Shown: in pieces, positions 61,264-64,000 of the stretch
Numbering within the stretch: the first letter of the stretch is position 1
How the letters are laid out: every line of letters starts with the position of its first letter
DNA from: Chryseobacterium gambrini
GTDB lineage: Bacteria > Bacteroidota > Bacteroidia > Flavobacteriales > Weeksellaceae
Direction: 5' to 3'
DNA: 64,000 bases
Assembly (NCBI RefSeq): GCF_900156825.1
Contig: NZ_FTOV01000002.1
Location: forward strand, 496,001 to 560,000
The notes under the pieces: generated by a model
Told to the model about the DNA's origin: nothing
The model's database searches: none
What the model saw: only the letters and a program-made list of their open reading frames with translations
Made by a program: the position numbers and the translations under genes

Positions 61264-63195
61264 ATGCTTTCGGTTCAAGGTTTAGGATTACATCATTCAG
61301 GAACATATCTGTTTCAAAACGTGAATTTCACGATTAAAAAGGATGATAAAATTGGTTTGGTCGGTAAAAATGGAGCGGGGAAATCCACTTTATTGAAAAT
61401 GCTTTCCGGAGAAATTAATTTCTACGAAGGAAACGTGGTTCCGGAAGGAAATATCACCATTGGTTTCTTAAAACAGGATCTCGATTTCGTAAAAGGAAGA
61501 ACGGTCTGGGCAGAAACAATGCAGGCTTTCGAACAGATCAACGCATGGAAAAATGAGCTTGAGGATGTGAATCATCAGATGGCGACAAGAACCGACTATG
61601 AAAGCGATTCTTACACAGATCTGATTAATAAAATGACGGAACTGAACGACCTTTTAATGAACCACGACGCTTACAATCTGGAAGGCGATATGGAAAAAGT
61701 ATTGTTTGGTCTTGGTTTTAAAGCGGATGATTTCCAGAAAATTACCGATGAATTTTCCGGAGGCTGGAGAATGAGAATCGAACTGGCAAAACTGTTGCTG
61801 CAAAAGAACGACATCATGCTTCTCGATGAGCCTACGAACCACCTGGATATGGAATCCATCATGTGGCTGGAAAACTTTTTGAAAGATTATCCCGGAGCAA
61901 TTGTTCTGGTAAGTCACGATAAGCAGTTCATGACCGCGGTTTGTAACCGTACTTTCGATATCAACAACAAAAAAGTTGACGATTATAAAGCCAATTATTC
62001 CAAATATCTTGTGATGCGCGAAGACCGCCGCGAAAAACTGATTCAGGCTAAAAAGAATCAGGATGCGGAGATCAAGCAGATGGAAGATAACATCAATAAG
62101 TTCCGTGCAAGTGCTACAAAAGCATCATTCGCACAGTCTTTGATTAAAAAATTAGACAAAATTGAACGTATTGAAGTAGATAATGAAGACGTTTCTAAAT
62201 TCAATATCCGTTTCGTACAGTCGCAGGTTCCCGGAAAAATTATCTTCGAAGCTGAAAATCTTGGAAAATCTTACGGAGAAAAGCAGATTTTTGATGATGT
62301 GGATTTTATCGTTCAGCGAGGAGACAGAATTGCACTTCTTGGACAAAACGGACAGGGAAAAACAACGTTGGCGAAAATTCTTGCAGGAGACATTAAAGAT
62401 TACTCAGGAACATGGAATCTCGGACATAACGTAAACATCGGGTATTTCGCACAGAATCAGGAAGAAGTTTTAACTCCGAATAAAACGGTTCAGGAAGAAG
62501 CAGAAGATGCGGCAACCGAAGAAACGAGACCAAGAGTCCGCGATTTGTTAGGATCTTTCCTTTTTCAGGGGGAAGCGGTGAACAAAAAAACAAAAGTACT
62601 TTCCGGAGGGGAAAGAAACCGTTTGGCGCTTTGTAAATTGTTGCTTCGTCCTTTCAACACGCTGATTATGGACGAACCTACGAACCACTTGGATATTCAG
62701 TCTAAGGAAATTATTAAGCTGGCTCTTCAGAAATTTGAAGGAACATTAATTGTGATTTCGCACGACAGGGAATTCTTACAGGGACTTTGTGACAAGATCT
62801 ACGAATTCCGTGATGGTAAAATGAAAGAATTCTTAGGAGACATCAATGAATATCTTGAATTCAGACAAAAAGAATCCATCAGAGAAATCTCTGCTGAAAA
62901 AGCAAAACTTCATGGAGAAGAGACGAAGGTTGAAGTAAAAGCAAAGAAAGAGGACAAGCCTGCAACAGAAACTCAACAATCAACCATTGTAAGCAAAGAG
63001 CAGAAAAATATTCAGAATAAACTGAAAAAGGTAGAAGAAAAAATTACCGAACTGGAAACAAAAGTTGAGGAATTTGAAGCTTCTTTCACCAAAGCAAATC
63101 CTTCTGAAGAAACACTGGAAAAATACAACAGTATCAAAGAAGAGCTGGATCTTGCTTTGCAGGAGTGGGAATATTTGGGCACTCAGTTGGATTAA
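61264..63195 (+). CDS. ABC-F family ATPase
   Basis: A 643-residue protein with two ATPase domains and no membrane domain: Walker A GKNGAGKST and GQNGQGKTT, signatures SGGWRMRIELAKLLL and SGGERNRLALCKLLL, both with DEPTNHLD. The linker between them is charged and helical, and a C-terminal coiled-coil (residues about 575-640) resembles Uup/YdiF-type ABC-F proteins. These act on ribosomes rather than as transporters. A resistance role is not implied. It closes with a perfect palindromic hairpin (63217-63249). Confidence 0.95.
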   Translation: MLSVQGLGLHHSGTYLFQNVNFTIKKDDKIGLVGKNGAGKSTLLKMLSGEINFYEGNVVPEGNITIGFLKQDLDFVKGRTVWAETMQAFEQINAWKNELEDVNHQMATRTDYESDSYTDLINKMTELNDLLMNHDAYNLEGDMEKVLFGLGFKADDFQKITDEFSGGWRMRIELAKLLLQKNDIMLLDEPTNHLDMESIMWLENFLKDYPGAIVLVSHDKQFMTAVCNRTFDINNKKVDDYKANYSKYLVMREDRREKLIQAKKNQDAEIKQMEDNINKFRASATKASFAQSLIKKLDKIERIEVDNEDVSKFNIRFVQSQVPGKIIFEAENLGKSYGEKQIFDDVDFIVQRGDRIALLGQNGQGKTTLAKILAGDIKDYSGTWNLGHNVNIGYFAQNQEEVLTPNKTVQEEAEDAATEETRPRVRDLLGSFLFQGEAVNKKTKVLSGGERNRLALCKLLLRPFNTLIMDEPTNHLDIQSKEIIKLALQKFEGTLIVISHDREFLQGLCDKIYEFRDGKMKEFLGDINEYLEFRQKESIREISAEKAKLHGEETKVEVKAKKEDKPATETQQSTIVSKEQKNIQNKLKKVEEKITELETKVEEFEASFTKANPSEETLEKYNSIKEELDLALQEWEYLGTQLD

Positions 63196-63216
63196 TTTCT
63201 AAGAAATACATAAAAT

Positions 63217-63249
63217 AAACCTTATAGGTTTTTAAAACCTATAAGGTTT
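63217..63249 (+). terminator. Terminator / palindrome after the ABC-F gene
   Basis: AAACCTTATAGGTTTT and AAACCTATAAGGTTT form a near-perfect long hairpin. In related genomes the AACCTATAAGGTT block is a dispersed repeat (general recollection, not checked here). Confidence 0.7.
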
Positions 63250-63340
63250 GATTACAGTTTGTAACAAAATCTCATTTCTAATTACTCATCTATCAAAATA
63301 TTTTAAGAAAACTTTAATCTTAATTTTTAAATTATTTTTA

Positions 63341-63348
63341 TAATTTTG
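63341..63348 (+). promoter_or_regulatory. -7 promoter box of the 63353 gene
   Basis: TAATTTTG matches TAnnTTTG and ends 4 bases before the ATG, again implying a leaderless message. Confidence 0.5.
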
Positions 63349-63352
63349 AGGA

Positions 63353-63715
63353 ATGATTTTTAAAGAAAACAGAAATCTGAAGAATTTTATTTCCAAATTA
63401 TTGTTTGGAATCTATTTTCTTGCGCTGTTTTCCCAGAATTTCCACAGTCACAGTTCCGAAGATGTTTTTAAAAACTTCAGCTTCAAAAAATCGGAAAATA
63501 CAGTTACTAAAAATATAGCGAAGGAAAAATCAGCAGACTGTCTTGCCTGTCATTTCTTAGCTACCGGAAATACTTTAGTTCCTCAAGAATTCAGTTTTTC
63601 TTTTGCGCATTATACGCATGAAGTAAAGCAGATCATTACCGTTCAGGAAAAAATATGGTCTCAGACCAAATTTACCTTTCAGCTTCGCGGTCCGCCCGCA
63701 ATTCATAATTCATAG
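63353..63715 (+). CDS. Small exported or membrane protein, DUF2946-like
   Basis: A 120-residue protein. One N-terminal hydrophobic segment (FISKLLFGIYFLALFSQNFHSH) is followed by a CLACHFLATGNT motif and a C-terminal FQLRGPPAIHNS. His-rich HSHSS, Cys-x-x-Cys-His and terminal RGPP resemble the small copper- or TonB-linked proteins found before receptor genes in Bacteroidota. The relevant partner would lie beyond the window. Family assignment is weak. Confidence 0.65.
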   Translation: MIFKENRNLKNFISKLLFGIYFLALFSQNFHSHSSEDVFKNFSFKKSENTVTKNIAKEKSADCLACHFLATGNTLVPQEFSFSFAHYTHEVKQIITVQEKIWSQTKFTFQLRGPPAIHNS

Positions 63716-64000
63716 ATTTTTTTCGGATTTTTGCTAAATAATTTTTAGATACATAATGTATTTAATTAAACTAATCTATTTTTTTAAACCATTAAGATGA
63801 ATTTAGGAATTAAGTTTTATTAAGAAAAATCATATAGATTTTTTGTGTGCCTTAAAAGCAAGGTTAAACTTAATTACACTAAAATTCTTAAAACAAATCT
63901 TAACGGTTCAAAATTGAGCATCGAGATTCATCGTCTGAAGCTAAAAAAATCCAATTCAAATTTTAACGAAAAAGTACCCTGAAAAGTACACAATCAATCT
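63716..64000. other. End of window, no gene seen
   Basis: AT-rich sequence without a credible frame. It may hold the start region of the next gene's promoter, but I see no box I would call. Confidence 0.4.

Noticed and set aside
61264..63195. Antibiotic-resistance ABC-F protein
   Set aside because: Domain layout and C-terminal coiled-coil look like housekeeping Uup/YdiF-type proteins; no resistance context.

Overview
The window comes from a low-GC member of the Bacteroidota, most likely Flavobacteriia, family Weeksellaceae, close to Chryseobacterium. The basis is mixed. Many promoters carry the Bacteroidota -7 box TAnnTTTG. Several proteins belong to families typical of this phylum (GLPGLI, DUF4290, DUF4295, a type IX secretion tail, a PF14905-like outer-membrane beta-barrel protein). 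The gene neighbourhoods (rpmB-rpmG-DUF4295-ftsY, DUF4290-murA) are flavobacterial in style. No phage, transposase, integrase or CRISPR array was seen.

Layout. 1-11.7 kb is mainly housekeeping: the sppA end, a GlsB-like protein, ftsY, small ribosomal proteins, lnt, a VanZ-like protein, proC, murB, an aminotransferase, and two exported proteins of unknown role. 11.7-14.8 kb is a repeat-rich island in which a small secreted peptide gene and a GLPGLI gene are bracketed by the same repeat families. 14.8-24.4 kb holds DUF1801, a YiiX-like hydrolase, a stand-alone NIL-domain protein, DUF4290-murA, a lipoprotein alpha-amylase, a DCC-family protein with a haem-binding protein, and katG. 25.2-35.1 kb is an AT-rich accessory cluster that reads as an unusual ribosomally made, modified and exported peptide (RiPP) system. 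It comprises a TPR/AraC-type regulator, a lipoprotein, an outer-membrane beta-barrel receptor, a 51-residue double-glycine precursor with a three-residue repeating core, two tandem JmjC/cupin-like putative Fe(II) oxygenases, an exported protein and a C39-peptidase ABC exporter. It ends beside a tRNA-Gln gene.

35.6-43.5 kb holds der, upp and an ECF-sigma-led operon (sigma, short membrane protein, Spy/CpxP-like protein, MbnP-like protein, di-haem peroxidase). A YHYH/T9SS protein and a second di-haem peroxidase follow. Two copies of an identically spaced ECF-type promoter (CGAAGGAAAA-N11-TCGTCTAA) tie the two halves together. 43.5-49 kb holds comF, an XRE/ScfR-like regulator divergent from the glyoxylate-shunt genes aceB and aceA, with a perfect 16-bp palindrome between them, and then a thioesterase. 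49.4-64 kb is mixed: a TlpA-like protein, QueD, LpxH-type phosphatase, a LuxE-like synthetase, a four-copy 135-bp tandem repeat, a nuclease-like protein, aquaporin, an M15-like exported protein, a two-component system with two unknown upstream genes, a Tle1-like phospholipase, a TetR operon and an ABC-F ATPase.

The most interesting candidates are the RiPP-like cluster and the ECF/MbnP peroxidase regulon. All functional statements rest on motif recognition and context; no database search was run.
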